Shown piece after piece: positions 1-10,954 of a DNA stretch of 64,000 nt. Below the pieces are notes generated by a model. That model saw nothing but the letters and a program-made list of their open reading frames with translations, did not search any database and was not told where the DNA came from. A program made the position numbers and the translations under genes. Each line of letters starts with the position of its first letter. The first letter of the stretch is position 1. This stretch comes from Miscanthus floridulus (lineage: Eukaryota; Streptophyta; Magnoliopsida; Poales; Poaceae), in NCBI RefSeq assembly GCF_019320115.1, contig NC_089597.1:117372000-117435999 (forward strand), written 5' to 3'.

Positions 1-122
1 TAAATTATGCCCTACCCTAACCCTTTTATTGAAATTGAAAGAAAGAAAAAGGCACAAAGTGATCATTTCACACTAAATGGGCAGCACAAAACGAATGATT
101 AGAGAGATAAGGCCTCACCTAC

Positions 123-201
123 CTGAGCTCTTGAAGCCCCGTCCTGGCGAACCTGGTATTGGGCATCATGCAACCATCTGGAGCTCACGAGAGCAGCTCC
201 T
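123..201 (-). CDS. Candidate second exon of the same gene
   Basis: On the minus strand a pyrimidine-rich stretch ending TTGCAG precedes this block, and CTCAG/GTAGGTGAGG, a near-consensus donor, follows it. One frame is open and includes RWLHDAQYQVRQDG, which looks like protein. That frame needs a different intron phase from the donor at 466/467, so a further exon, another donor or a sequence error must be invoked. Confidence 0.3.
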
Positions 202-466
202 CTGCAACCAACCACCTACTAAACGATAGAAAACGTACAGAGCCTGTATCAGCACAACGGAAAAGCAAGACTTTTCCATACCACGAACAGTATGGCGGTG
301 TCCATACAAAACTTGCGCGAATGCGACCCAGCACGGTTTCTACCGGGGCGCGGCATAAACGCAAACACATCGCGCGCGGTGGCTGGCAGCTCGGCCGGCA
401 GCCAGCACCGGTCAGCAGGCACCGGCGGCAGAGGGTAAAGTACGGGAGGGGAACGGAGGAGTGAAC

Positions 467-631
467 CTTGCTCCGAATCTGGGAGGCGAGGGGCATGTGG
501 TGCCGCCCCAGGAGGCCAGTGCCGGCGGCGGCCGACGAGGTGGGCAGGAGCCTCTGCGCCTGGGCACCGCGGCCGCCGCCGGTCGCGGCCAGCGCGGCGA
601 CGCGGCGCGCGAGAGCCCACCGCCAGGACAT
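467..631 (-). CDS. First coding exon of a gene with a mitochondrial-type presequence (product unidentified)
   Basis: An ATG at 631 opens 55 codons starting MSWRWALARRVAALA. They are rich in Arg, Ala and Ser with almost no acidic residues, as in a mitochondrial presequence. The exon ends at QIRSK, where AAG is followed by GTTCAC, a plausible splice donor. GC content is very high, as in many grass first exons. The rest of the gene runs toward and past the left edge. The best second exon (123-201) is open in only one frame, and that frame does not match the phase of this donor, so the model is incomplete. I do not recognise the family. The presequence reading is an inference from composition. 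Confidence 0.45.
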
Positions 632-2069
632 GCTTCGGTCGCTCCCGAGATCGGGGGAGGGGAGATGAGCTTGGAGAAAAAGTAGACGAAAGGGAGGGCG
701 GCGGCGGCCGCTCGGTTTGGGGGCCTTGGAACGGAGGCGCCACCCGTGCGTGGCGTAGAGGAAGGGTTACGTACTTACGTGGATGCTTCCGTTCTGCCAC
801 GTCTGGCGGTGGAATGCGCCTGCACGCAAAGGCCCAAGCCCACGAGGGGACTTTACACATGTGTTTCCTACTGCTTTGGGAATGGTATAAATTTGCATTT
901 TTGGTAATTTTGTTTTTATTTATACCTTGAGCGGTTTTGTCACACAATCACACAATGTCAGCCACCAAAGATGTTAATTGGACTTATTTGATTTGATAGT
1001 TTAGGTAATTGTACTTATTTGATTTGATGGTTATTTGATTTGATGGTTTAGGGGGTAAATATATTTTCCTACAAAATTATACAATTAAATATCCTAAAAT
1101 CCGATTTGGTTTTAGAAAAATTATTTAGCTTGAAAATTTATGAAACCGATTTCATAAATTTTATAAAATCATGCTCTATCTTATGGTGCCTAAATTGAAA
1201 CTATTTTATTCTTGTACAGACTTTATTTTGCTTTTATTTGCTAATATATGCTCTCGTATCTGATATAATTAGCTTACGTCTATCGCACGCGCTATGAACT
1301 ATAACGACAACACATATGCCGTATAATGATATAACCAAATCATACTTGGTCCTACGGGGAGAAGAGTTTCCATAGAAGCTGCACAAATAGAGCAAAAGCA
1401 CTATCTATGAGGAGAAAAAGGGTACAGCTACAAAAAGTTACAAATAAGGGCTATGAAGAGAAGTGTATATAATAGCGTTTGGATTCTCATTTCTTTTTTT
1501 ATTTTTATTTTTGCCATAAGTAGCTCATAAAATGCACCAAGCCGTCCCTTACTATGAACACAAGTGCCCTGAACTATTGTAGAAGTCCAATTTATCTCCC
1601 TAGTGCCTAATGTGGCGCCGTATAGGACGGTTGATGTGGTGTCATGTCAGTAAAAACTACTTAAGGAGGTAAATCGGAGGGTTTCAAAAGAAAGAAGAGT
1701 CTCAAAATCTGATTTTTTTAATTGAGAGGGGTAAATAAGAATTTGTAATAGCCTTTTTTTTGTGGAAACTTTTATTAAAGGAGGTCAGATGGACTTTTTC
1801 TCAGCAAAGATACAATTAATCCGGGCCATGGCAGCCCATCATCTCTGTCCCCCCGGGTTGCAGCAGGTCAGGTCGCGACGATCAGACCCATATCTTTTCT
1901 ACAACATATTCACTTCCTCAAACGGATCCTTGTCGTCAGCTATCTCGCCGAGGCCAATAGCTTAGGACAGTCTAATGGAGTTTTATAGAGATTTTATGGA
2001 CATTAAATGACATGCCACCTCAATAAATTTGGTGAGTTAGCACAGTTTTAAGAAAGAGAGAAAATAAGA
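632..2069. other. Upstream and intergenic DNA, nothing assigned
   Basis: The first 200 bases are GC-rich and probably hold the promoter and 5' leader of the minus-strand gene. From about 950 the DNA is AT-rich with short repeats of TTATTTGATTTGATGG near 985-1050. No open frame resembles a protein. The stretch 1540-1750 has wording common in grass transposon ends, but I found no matching inverted end. Confidence 0.5.
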
Positions 2070-2339
2070 GGGTGTTTGGTTCTTGTTTCTAAAGTTTAGT
2101 CGCTGTCCCATCGGATGTTTGGACATATGTATGAAGTATTAAGTATAGACTAATTACGAAACTAATTGCACAGTTTACAACTAATTTACGAGACGAATCT
2201 TTTAAGCCTAATTAGTCCATGATTTGACAATGTGGTGCTACAGTAAACATATGTTAATGACGGATTAATTAGCCTTAATAAATTCGTTTCGTAGAGTACA
2301 TTCTGTAATTTATTTTTTTTATAGGTATCCGAACATCCC
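2070..2339. mobile_element. MITE-like DNA transposon, GGTGTTTGG/CCGAACATCC ends
   Basis: Short imperfect inverted ends (GGGTGTTTGG on the left, CCGAACATCCC on the right) enclose about 270 bases. The core AGACGAATCTTTTAAGCC then TAATTAGTCCATGATT belongs to a very common grass repeat. A relative lies in opposite orientation at 55247-55487, with the same AATTAGGCTTAAAGATTCGT core. There is no coding capacity. The target duplication is not clear here, while the other copy has TAA on both sides. Confidence 0.65.
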
Positions 2340-2399
2340 ATGCAATACCCTTGTATTACTCCTCAAAAAAATTTAGTCACCAGATCAAAGTAAAATTAT

Positions 2400-3062
2400 T
2401 CAATCTTTTTTTGTATTTTAATAAATATTTTTTCTTTTTTTTATTTATTTTCTTTTTTTTTTATTTATTTTCTTTCTTTTTTTTATTTATTAGAGTAGAG
2501 TATCGGCAAGGAATCTCGATTATTAATTCGATTTTTTTAAGTAGAATTAGATTCAAGATAAAAGAAAAAAAGGTTTTAGTAAATTCATAATTTTTTTAGA
2601 ATTGTTGTGAATCTAAAATTGAAGGTAGAAGAAAGGGATATAATGAAATTCTTGATTTGATCTTCAACCAAACCATCCAAAAAAATAGAAAAATGAATAT
2701 TTTCTATGAAATCCTTTCTTTCCGAATTAATCAAAAAATTCTGCTGATACATTCGAATAATTAAACTTTTACGGAATCAATTCCTTTTTTGAATAAAAAT
2801 TTTGGGAGCCTTTTTTAAGCATGAAAGATTCGTAGGTTTTTTCCTTTTACTTTTTTTCTAAAAAATTCAGAAAAAAGTAAAAAAGTCTAATTAGATCTAT
2901 CTCGAATTTTTGAAAATTGTGATTTTTTTGGCAATTTTTATTTAAAGAAGTAAAATAATCTTGCAGTACCTCGACGTGACATGAGCGTGAAAGAGGTTTA
3001 AGAATCCGTTTTCTTTTTATAAGGGCTAAAAACGAATCACTTATTTTTTCCAAACTCTCATG
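2400..3062. other. AT-rich block resembling inserted plastid DNA
   Basis: The block has long A/T runs and a base composition unlike its surroundings, in the style of plastid spacer DNA. On the minus strand 2962-2982 reads the codons M-S-R-R-G-T-A exactly as at the start of plastid rps7 (from memory of that gene), but the following bases do not continue rps7. A minus-strand frame at 2847-3053 (68 codons, Lys/Phe-rich) has no match I know. Origin by plastid-to-nucleus transfer is an inference. Confidence 0.35.
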
Positions 3063-3109
3063 AATAGCTCATCCCCTGCTTGGTAAGTAAGGCAAATAGC
3101 CTCGCGCGT

Positions 3110-3256
3110 AGAGTCATCGTGGAGAAACTAGTCGACCCCGTTTATACTGCATCCCCCCCAAACCCACCCCCCCCCACCCCCACCCCCACCCCCCACCCAC
3201 CCACACACACACAGAGTTTCATCGTGGAGAAACTAGTCGACCCCGTTTATAATGCA
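3110..3256. repeat. Direct duplication flanking a C-rich microsatellite
   Basis: TCATCGTGGAGAAACTAGTC, continuing through GACCCCGTTTATA, occurs at about 3115-3147 and again at 3218-3250. Between the copies lies a C-rich tract (3151-3212) of CCCCCA and CACACA steps. The arrangement looks like a slippage or repair duplication around the simple repeat. Confidence 0.75.
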
Positions 3257-4863
3257 TTGGAAGGCGCATGAAACGCGCACTGAGGCATCTCGTTTCATCC
3301 CTTCGATCCATTGCGGCTTGCTGCGGATGCGCTCGACGCCTTAGCTCCCGCCTGATCCTCTCGTCTCCTGCAATCTCCGCTCCTCTTCCGCCTCGTCCCC
3401 TTACCTTTGGCCATCTCCTCAGGCTCCGGCAATGGCGTCTCGGCATCTCCCGTTTAGCCCGGTGAAGATGGGTCCACCCGATCTGGGGGAGGCACGCGAG
3501 TTGATTCTCCTGCGTTGGAGGAAAACTCGTTGCGGCGCGGCTTCAGGTGCGGAGGAAGAGCGCGTAGCGGCAACCACCGCGATCGCGGGGTGGCATCGTC
3601 GCCTACGCCGCTGCCGTCAAGTGCTTCTCCGCAGGCATCAAGTGCCTCGCCTGCGCTGTAGCGACCGCCCGCCTCTACTGCGTCGTGCGTCACTACCGCA
3701 ACAGGCACTGCCACTACCGCAACAGGCACCGCCGCCACCGGCAGCGTTATCTTCCAGCTAGTCCAGCAATGGCGAGGACAGATTCCAGTCCAGCCAGCAG
3801 CCGAATGTTGAACTCTCTTTTGTGGTCATGTCTGAAGTGATATGCCTCTTGTTTTTTTTTTCAGGACTAGTACTTGCTTCTTTGAACATGCACTTGCTGC
3901 AGATCTGAACACGCGGAGTAGTCTTGTTGTTCAGTGATTTCTTGTTTTTTTTAACACGAAGTGGCAACATATTTTATATGCCACACTTGAACGTAGTACT
4001 GTATAATAATTAAATGTTACGGCTAGACTATGTAACCGTGTCATGAAACTATACACTGAGAAAAGCTATTTCATTCATCAACTAAAACTTGTAAAACGGA
4101 TGTGGCACTTTTAGAAAGCATGTGTTGAAATTGTGCATTGAGACTGGCCTTAATATTGGACAGTGTTTCGTCAAGACGGCGGGAAAAGGGGGAAAAGGCC
4201 GACAATTTGGAACAATCCCGGGTCCCGCCGCCACCTTCTCTATTTGGGCCCGGAACGTCCTCTGGAACCCATATCCCAAGGCCCGCGTCACGAAACGTCG
4301 CGGTTGAAGTCGAACCGTATGCACGTGAACTTCACGCGCGCCACACATGCGTCGTGTCCAACGAGCCCGACGTCCGGGTCGTGCTGTCAGCTCGGCCGCG
4401 CCCGCGCGCCTCCCGACCGCCGGAGTCCACACAGCTGTACGGCTCCGTGCGCTCCGACGCAACCAGCCCTTATCCGCTCTGCTGCGGCCGAGCGACCGAC
4501 CGCGACATGCATGCCGCCGTCGTCGCGCGCGCAGCGGATGCCGTGAGCGGGCCGGCAGGGCACGCCGCGCAGAGGCAAGCCGACGTGCGGCGTCTTTCTG
4601 CCTGAGACGGCGACCTCGCTCGTCGCCGTTGTAAATGCGATCGATCGAGGCCCGACGTCACGTCCGTCTGATCCCGTCGTCTCAAGACCATTGCAAGAGG
4701 GAAGAGCCCCGCGAGACCGGGAAACCAAGAATTGATATGATGGGTAACCTGCAGGAAACCGCACAACGCATGGCGTAGGACGGCCGATATATCGATCGGG
4801 ATCGATGTGCATGCCTGACTGAACATGCGTGCAACGAGTATACGGGGTTTATATTTAATATTA
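3257..4863. other. GC-rich then mixed intergenic DNA, no supported gene
   Basis: 3270-3770 is GC-rich and open on both strands, mainly because of composition. The products are low-complexity Arg/Pro/Leu strings with no motif. 3830-4120 is AT-rich. 4150-4700 is again CpG-rich with overlapping open frames on both strands and no conserved domain. I see no transcription unit. Confidence 0.45.
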
Positions 4864-5109
4864 GTTAAATGCACCAGCGGCCCTCGAACTTGTAAGGGTG
4901 TGTCATTTAGGTCCACGAACTCGGAAAATACACTTTTGGGTCTCTAAATTTGTCAAGTGGTACACCGCAGGTCCATATAATACACGTAGACACTTCTAGC
5001 TGATATGGCATAACAGCGTGGCATGTGTTTTTACATTTAACCCCTCTAATTATCTCTTCCTCCCACATCGTAGCCCATGGCCAACACGGCGTGGTTCAGA
5101 GACATCCCG
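4864..5109. repeat. Left long terminal inverted repeat of the Pack-MULE
   Basis: This end matches the reverse complement of 6278-6508 over nearly its whole length with scattered mismatches. The innermost part, read on the minus strand, is SLNHAVLAMG, the papain-family segment around the catalytic histidine. Captured coding DNA has therefore become part of the inverted end. Confidence 0.85.
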
Positions 5110-5424
5110 CAGACCCTTGAACCTTGGACGGCGCTGCTGCCGGCGTTGATGCGAACGGACACCGGCTGCCGAACACCCCCTGCTCCATCATCAGGGCAAC
5201 CTCGTCAGCGCACAACCCGCAAAAAATATTGGCAGCGAGCACGGCGTGGTACGGGCTGTCCGCGGCCCACCCCGCTTGCATCTCTCGGTCACGTCCCAGT
5301 CCCACAGCGAGCTTCCAGCGGTAGGAAAGCGCGCTGTCATGCTTGGCGAGCTCGCGTCATCAGTCGATGGACACACATCTTAGGACCTTGGGCATGTGCG
5401 ACATGCTTGTCAACATTCGTGGAG

Positions 5425-5660
5425 CTGAGTTCCGCGCGCGATGCCAGTCCTCTTGGAGGTCCTCGTCGAAGCTGACTGGGCCACGAGCGAGAAGGCGCTA
5501 GCCACGCTCGATGGCGTCCTATGTGCTGACGCTGGCCTCATGACCGCACGCGCACTCGTTGGTTGTGCAGGTGCTCGTCGAGCGACGCTTCACCTGGACG
5601 CTCGGCATGGCCACGACTTTCGTCGTCTTAGCGATCTAGCGCCTCTATGGTGTGGACGCC
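5425..5660 (+). pseudogene. Captured U-box/ARM-repeat E3 ubiquitin ligase fragment
   Basis: The frame at 5441 gives VLLEVLVEADWATSEKALAT and then LDGVLCADAGLMTARA, typical of the armadillo-repeat part of plant U-box (PUB) ligases. A shift follows, after which another frame gives LVVQVLVERRF and GMATTFVVLAI, matching the next ARM helices, with a stop where Trp is expected. The U-box itself is absent. It is a non-functional exon copy inside the Pack-MULE. I infer a donor gene elsewhere in the genome. Confidence 0.7.
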
Positions 5661-5779
5661 TCCGGCGCTGCCGCTCGCCACGGTGTCTGCAAGGACAGTG
5701 TCAGACAACACGAACCTGCTGTGCTCCATGCCTCCATCGATCAGGCCATGCTGTGCCAGTTGCACGCACTGTCCAGGAG

Positions 5780-6240
5780 CAGGAGTAGGAGCACTCGAGC
5801 AGAGAGTGCTCCATCATCAGCGCGGCCTTGTCAGCCTAGTTGCCCACTTGCCCTGGTACTTGTCGTCGATCTTCACCACCGGCAGTGCAAGTGCATGCAC
5901 AATCACGAAGAACAGTGCATACATCGCAGTGCTTGATGCATGGATGCACGCGTGCGAATCTGCATGACTCCTGCCCGGCAACGTAGCCAGGGTAGTTCGG
6001 AGCCTTGCCGTACTGGTCTACGATTAACACCTGGTTGATGGTGTATTCGAACGCGTCTTTGAATGACTCATTCACACATGCGGAGAGCACGCCCTGGCGG
6101 GACAGGCGGCTGCTTATTGGACTTGGACGTGCTGCCGGCGACGTCTTGCTGGTCGTCGGCTTCGGGCAAGGTGCCGGTGTACATGCCGGTGAATTCGTCC
6201 ACAATCAAGTCGAAGAACTTGTTGAGGCCGAGCTTTGCTT
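5780..6240 (-). pseudogene. Captured papain-like (C1A) cysteine protease pieces
   Basis: Minus-strand frames give LNKFFDLIVDEFTGMYTG (about 6236-6170), the propeptide inhibitor segment of plant papain-like proteases. At about 5930-5800 a hydrophobic signal-like stretch (ALFFVIVHALALPVV) leads to an ALMMEH motif typical of the propeptide start. The NHAV histidine block lies in the flanking inverted repeats. The pieces are out of order and broken, so this is rearranged captured DNA and not a gene. Another minus-strand ALMMEQ motif near 5190 suggests that part was copied twice. Confidence 0.6.
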
Positions 6241-6277
6241 ACACGCCACAGCAGCGCCCGGTGTCTTCACTAGGCCT

Positions 6278-6508
6278 AGGGGACGTCTTTGAACCACGCC
6301 GTGCTGGTCATGGGCTACGACGTGAGAAGAAGAGAGAATTAGAGAGGTTAAATGTAAAAACACATGCCACGCTATCTTGCCATGTCAGCTAGAAATGCCT
6401 ACGTGTATTATATAGATTTGCAATCCACCACTTGACAAGTTTAAGGACTCAAAAGTGTATTTTCTGAGTTCGTGGACCTATGTGACCAGGGCCGCTGGTG
6501 CATTTAAC
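6278..6508. repeat. Right long terminal inverted repeat of the Pack-MULE
   Basis: This is the reverse complement of the left end. Read on the plus strand, its inner edge is SLNHAVLVMGYD, the C1A protease active-site histidine block, followed by the transposon-specific sequence. The outer end reads GCTGGTGCATTTAAC. Confidence 0.85.
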
Positions 6509-7120
6509 TCCAAATATACGATCCTGATTCCGGATCTGCCTGACTGAACATGCATGCAGATGCAGGGGCTTGCCGATAGAAGTTTTGTCATGCATTACTC
6601 GGTGACTAGCTAGTCACTCTCTGACCGCTTCTCATCTCGCACGCACAGTTCAATGCACTGCTCCACCAATTCCCGGCATGTCAGTCTGATTGAGTACGAC
6701 ATGCATACCACCGGTCACCATGCCCTGAGGGCGTCCCCAATGGCTGACACAGTGCTAGCTAGGAGCACCTGCTCAACCAATCGAGAGGAGAGAGGATGTG
6801 AAAAATCACATCGCTAGCGATGAAACAATCGCCTAGCTCGCACGGTTTTCAATATTTTCTGAGTCTCTGACCTGTTGTCCCTGTCTAAGTTCCTTCCTTT
6901 CTTTATTATTTCTAGCAAGCACAGCAGCCGGCGATTTGCTTCGTCCGTTGCGGACGCCCTGATGCAAACGCTACTGCAATGCAAGCTGACAGCGAAGTGG
7001 AAACCACCACCCACCACCATTAGTTCTTTTCCAAGCTAGATTGCCCTGGATCGGCCGCCGATACCATGCAAGCCACACGCTACAAGGATCGCCGGGGACG
7101 AAACCGAGCGCGCGCGCGGC
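6509..7120. other. Upstream region of the small gene at 7266
   Basis: This is mixed-composition DNA that becomes CpG-rich toward 7080-7120. No coding frame is supported. It probably contains the promoter of the plus-strand gene, because a TATA box follows at its right edge. Confidence 0.5.
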
Positions 7121-7127
7121 TATAAAA
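7121..7127 (+). promoter_or_regulatory. TATA box of the small gene
   Basis: TATAAAA lies in a GC-rich setting (GCGCGCGGC then TATAAAACGCC), 139 bases before the ATG at 7266. The predicted transcript would start near 7150 and have a leader of about 115 bases. Confidence 0.65.
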
Positions 7128-7265
7128 CGCCAGCCCGGTCGCTCCTCCATCGACAAGGCAGCTAGCTATATCAGCTCTAATACTAGGATCGATGTGCTCA
7201 GCTCTTGTGCGTGCCGCCGTCCAAGTTTCACTACTGCCGAACGCCGAGTAGCTTGTACGTACAGC

Positions 7266-7484
7266 ATGGCGAGCATCTTCTTCTCCGAGGTCGCGCCGTG
7301 GCAGCTCGTCCCCGCCGTCGCCCCGCCGAGGCAGGCCAAGCTCGACACCATCGTCGAGGACGAGGAGGACATCTCCAGCGTCGTTAGCATGGCGCACGAC
7401 GCGGCCGCCGGGTGCTGCTGCTTCCAGGGTGGGGCTTCTTCTTCGTCATCGTCAGCTTCGGTGGCGGGAGGCGGCTGCTCCTGA
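7266..7484 (+). CDS. Small acidic/Ser-rich protein, 72 aa, family not recognised
   Basis: ATG at 7266 gives 72 codons ending GGGCS. The N-terminus [14 protein letters not shown] is hydrophobic, followed by [20 protein letters not shown] (acidic), then CCCF and a Ser/Gly-rich tail. I chose this start because an in-frame upstream extension to 7041 crosses the TATA box and cannot be in the mRNA. Support for a real gene comes from the TATA box, strong GC bias confined to the frame, a clean stop, and an AATAAATAAAG polyadenylation-like signal near 7638. I know no domain. It could be a lineage-specific stress or signalling peptide, which is speculation. Confidence 0.6.
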   Translation: MASIFFSEVAPWQLVPAVAPPRQAKLDTIVEDEEDISSVVSMAHDAAAGCCCFQGGASSSSSSASVAGGGCS

Positions 7485-7574
7485 ACCGGCCTCTACTGCG
7501 GCCGGCGCGCACCAGAGTCGTTGTTGAGGTGAAATTATCGTGTGTGCGCTCGGGACATATATACCCTTGATGAA

Positions 7575-7622
7575 TCTCTCTCTCTCTCTCTCTCTACCTA
7601 CCTACCTATCTATCTATCTATC
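7575..7622. repeat. CT / CCTA / TCTA microsatellite in the 3' UTR
   Basis: A (CT)n run passes into CCTA and then TCTA repeats, between the stop codon at 7484 and the presumed polyadenylation signal. It is probably transcribed as part of the 3' UTR. Confidence 0.9.
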
Positions 7623-8326
7623 CTCTCTCTTTCTATAAATAAATAAAGAAAGAAGAAAGTTTATATATGTATGTGTCCTTAGCAATTATATTTAGACGTT
7701 GCAAAAGGGCATGACACATCGGTTTGTGTAACTATATGTATGCAATACTTTACTATGTTGTTGACGAAGTGACTCTCACGAGAGTTCATGCATTCCATGT
7801 AATTATCTTGGTGGTGGTTTTGTGTGTATGTAATTAGTTTACCATTGTCACTAATTTGTTGGAACGGTTTTTTTTTTTGCTACCGACCTTATAAAAACCA
7901 TACTTTACTAGGATGTACACTTAAGGTTTAATTATTCTTGTAGCATGCTCTAACTTAATTACTCTCAAACCAAAATAGTTTTACAACCTAGCTAGAGTCA
8001 ATCATATCAACTAGTTTATAGCTAATTTAGAAAAACAAAAGTCACACAAGTGGAAGCCACATACTTGGCAAGCAAAGTGCTAAGCATAGAAAGGACGAAC
8101 TCTTGAAGATGCAACGATATATCCTATTGGTTGCCAAATCTCACAACCCCTATTTCACAATTCATGTTGGAGCTCCACCGAGATACGCTATAGGTCTTTA
8201 ATCTCTCGCAGTCACGATTGGATTTGCCACACAAGCCATCCACCGACCAAAGGCTAGCGCCGTCAGTTAGTAAGTCTCACCAACGCCACCCACTTAATCA
8301 CCTTGACATCATGTACACTACTAAGC
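7623..8326. other. 3' flank of the small gene, no gene seen
   Basis: AATAAATAAAG near 7638 may end the upstream transcript. The rest is AT-rich with no supported frame. The five bases TAAGC at 8322-8326 directly precede the Gypsy LTR and would be its left target duplication, but the partner end is missing. Confidence 0.5.
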
Positions 8327-9565
8327 TGTAACACCCTCGGTGTTACACCCTAAACAAACCACTAAACCATGTCATGAACATCATGTTTATGTGATAAAGC
8401 ATATGATAAAGTGTGTAGATCAATTTCTTGTAACCTAAAATGACTAATAAAAATGCTAAATGAAAGTTGATTCAATAGCTCATGTATATCAAATATGGTT
8501 GAAAACCAATTTTTATTAAGCAAAAGTATTATAGAACATGTGTGTGACACCTAAATAAGGTTTGAAGTACAAACTTTGTAGATAACAATGCAACTCTTGC
8601 TGTAGAAAAAGAGCATTGCTAGCTAGTATTTCTAATGGCCTAAAAATGGAACCTGAAACTGAATCTAGCTCAAGACTTAGAAGATTTTCAAGTTTGAAAA
8701 CAGGGTGACGACGCTATATTGACGAATTAATTCCGTGCAATTTAGCTAGGCAGTGGTATCATGTTTTAGCTCATGTTGGTAGTCTGATATGCTCGCTTTA
8801 GCATAGTGAAGGTGGTTTGGTCTCAACTTCCATAGTCCGATTGTTATTGATGCTTTAAAATTCGTGCACATCACCTGCTCGGTCTGTTGCGCGGTCACCA
8901 TGCGCCTGTGCTCGCCGTGGTCATCCCGGCTGGGCCACGCGTGCGAGGCCACATTGCTAGACCAGGGTCGCTCTCGGCCGGTCGTGGCTTGGCTATGACC
9001 TGGCCGCCACTGGCCGCTGCCGCACGGAGCCGCTACTGCTGCTTGCCTAGCCGTGCGGTGCTGCTGGCTGCCCTGCCGCTCTTGCCGCACTGCTGCCCTT
9101 GTCCCGTGCTGTGGCGCAGCTACTGCCGGTGTCGTCGCCTTGCCATCGTGTCCGCACCCCCTTGCTGTAGGGTTATGAGGATGCTACGCTAGCCGGAAAA
9201 CAAAAATTTCGACCTCATAAACCAAGATCTACTGCTAGTTATAGATCACGCGATTACCACTAGACGCGCAGGTGCAGCGGAAGTGACTCGATATAGTCGA
9301 ACACATCGTAGCAGTGCCATGCAGTTGCGAGGTCGTCCGTCTGTCCGTCCCCTTCGTACGGTTCGTCCTTGTGCTCCAGATGCAGCACCTCCGAGGTATC
9401 CACACGTACAAGGAGGAAGCGTTGCGCCTCCGGACTACTAGGTTCACGAGGAACAGCAGGTGCAGGCGTAGGATGGGAGGCGGCGGCTGCCAAAAGGCGT
9501 GGATTGATTTGCCCCGTTGCCCCACCCCACATATTTATAGGCGTCCCTGATGAGCTCCCAAGTTG

Positions 9566-10952
9566 TGTAAGGAAAATGGACCCTAGGCCCATTTACTTTG
9601 GATTTTGGTGTTTGATGACCAACACAACCAAATTGGACTAATGAATTTGTAAGTGTTTGTTTTGTAGTCCAACAGGGTGCAAGACGTGACTTGGACGAAT
9701 GCGACGTGATGATCTGATGATCAACACCTTAAGCAAGACCTTAGGAGCACAAGAAAAGACCCAAGATATCAAGCAAAGTCCAATCATGAAGATAGGAACC
9801 AAACCGTACACAAGATCGTGAAGAAACGAGCTCGCAGAGGCGACCGGATGTTGGACCGGACGCTGGACCGGTGGCTCGGTAGACAGGCGACCGGACACAA
9901 GGACCGGACGCTGGCGGCAACCGACCGGACGCAATAACGTAGCGTCCGATCGAGTACAGAAAGGTTCTAGAGCGGCATATCTACGACCGAACGCGTCCAG
10001 TGGCAGGCGACCAGACTCTAGCCAGCGTCCGATCAGTGTTTTTGCTGGCTCAACGTCCGGGACGACCGGACGTGTCCGGTCAGGACGATTCAGCGTCCGG
10101 TCAGTAGCAGTTTCGCAGGAATTCGACTCCAACGGCTACTTTCTTAGTGGGTCTTATAAATACAACCCCTAACCGGCCATTTGAATGAAGTGGAGCTGAG
10201 GGAACATACCAAGGGTGTTGATACACTATTTTAGTGATCTCCACTTGCATAGTGCTTAGTATTTGATTAGGTGATTAGCATAAGTGCTTTGCGAAGTACT
10301 TAGGTTGATTAGACCACCGCTTATGCGCTTGCTCTAGGTTTATGCCTAGTGTTTAGTGAGGTTTGCATACCTCTTGCCACCCCGTGCTTGCGAGCACAAG
10401 TGTTGTACATCGGAGGGGCTTGAAGTCTTGCGAGATCACACCAACTGCATTTGTGGTGTGGCCGCCACCGTGTACCGGAGGGTACAAGGCCCGCGGCGTT
10501 TCGGCCGAAAGCTTGATAGCGAAGACGGCGGCGAGCATCCGGGAGAGGCTTGCCGAGAGGCACATCGGAGACCCACTTGCGCATGGGGAAGGCCCGAGGC
10601 TATCCACGGAGTTACCCGACCAGGAGCTTGGCCCTTGTGAGGGATTCCTTGCGAGGGGCTCCAACGAAGACTAGGGGGAAGCTTGCGCGCTTCTCGATAC
10701 CTCGGTAAAAATACCGGAGTCATCGACGGAAGTTTGTATATCTCTATCTTACTCTTTACCTTCCGCATTTACATTGATTACATTACTACATTTGCGGTAG
10801 AGATAGCAACACACTAGCAAAACCATAATTGTACATCTAGATAGTTTATCTATTGCATAGGTTTTGCTAGGATTTGAAAAGGAGGCCATAGTTTAGAGTT
10901 AGATTTTTAGGTTGCCTAATTCACCCCTCTCTTAGGCGTCATGGTCCCTTCA
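9566..10952 (+). repeat. 5' LTR of the SIRE-like element
   Basis: It starts TGTAAGGAAAATGGACCC and ends GGTCCCTTCA. It contains many short CGGACG/CGTCCG words (9850-10100), the TATA-like TTATAAATACAACCCC at about 10153, and is closely similar to 14432-15838 with scattered substitutions. Confidence 0.93.
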
Positions 10953-10954
10953 AT

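Larger units (their letters stand above)
4864..6508. mobile_element. Pack-MULE (Mutator-like element) carrying host gene fragments
   Basis: The ends are long inverted repeats of about 230-245 bases, starting GTTAAATGCACCAGCGGCCC on the left and ending with its complement on the right. There is no transposase. The interior is GC-rich, derived from genes and broken by stops and shifts: a U-box/ARM fragment on the plus strand and papain-like protease pieces on the minus strand. Long inverted ends around captured host exons define a Pack-MULE. No clear 9-base target duplication is visible. Confidence 0.8.

Noticed and set aside
249..947. Long open frame on the minus strand (232 codons)
   Set aside because: It overlaps the presequence exon in another frame, is Pro/Arg-rich from GC composition and has no motif.
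3432..3761. Open frames on both strands in GC-rich DNA
   Set aside because: Both strands are open because of base composition, and the products are low-complexity with no promoter or splice signals.
4138..4916. Several overlapping frames of 120-155 codons
   Set aside because: They are mutually exclusive, on both strands, and none shows a domain or codon pattern of a gene.
10353..10768. Paired frames repeated at 15238-15653
   Set aside because: They lie in the two LTRs of one retrotransposon; the similarity is due to the LTR pair and not to a gene family.
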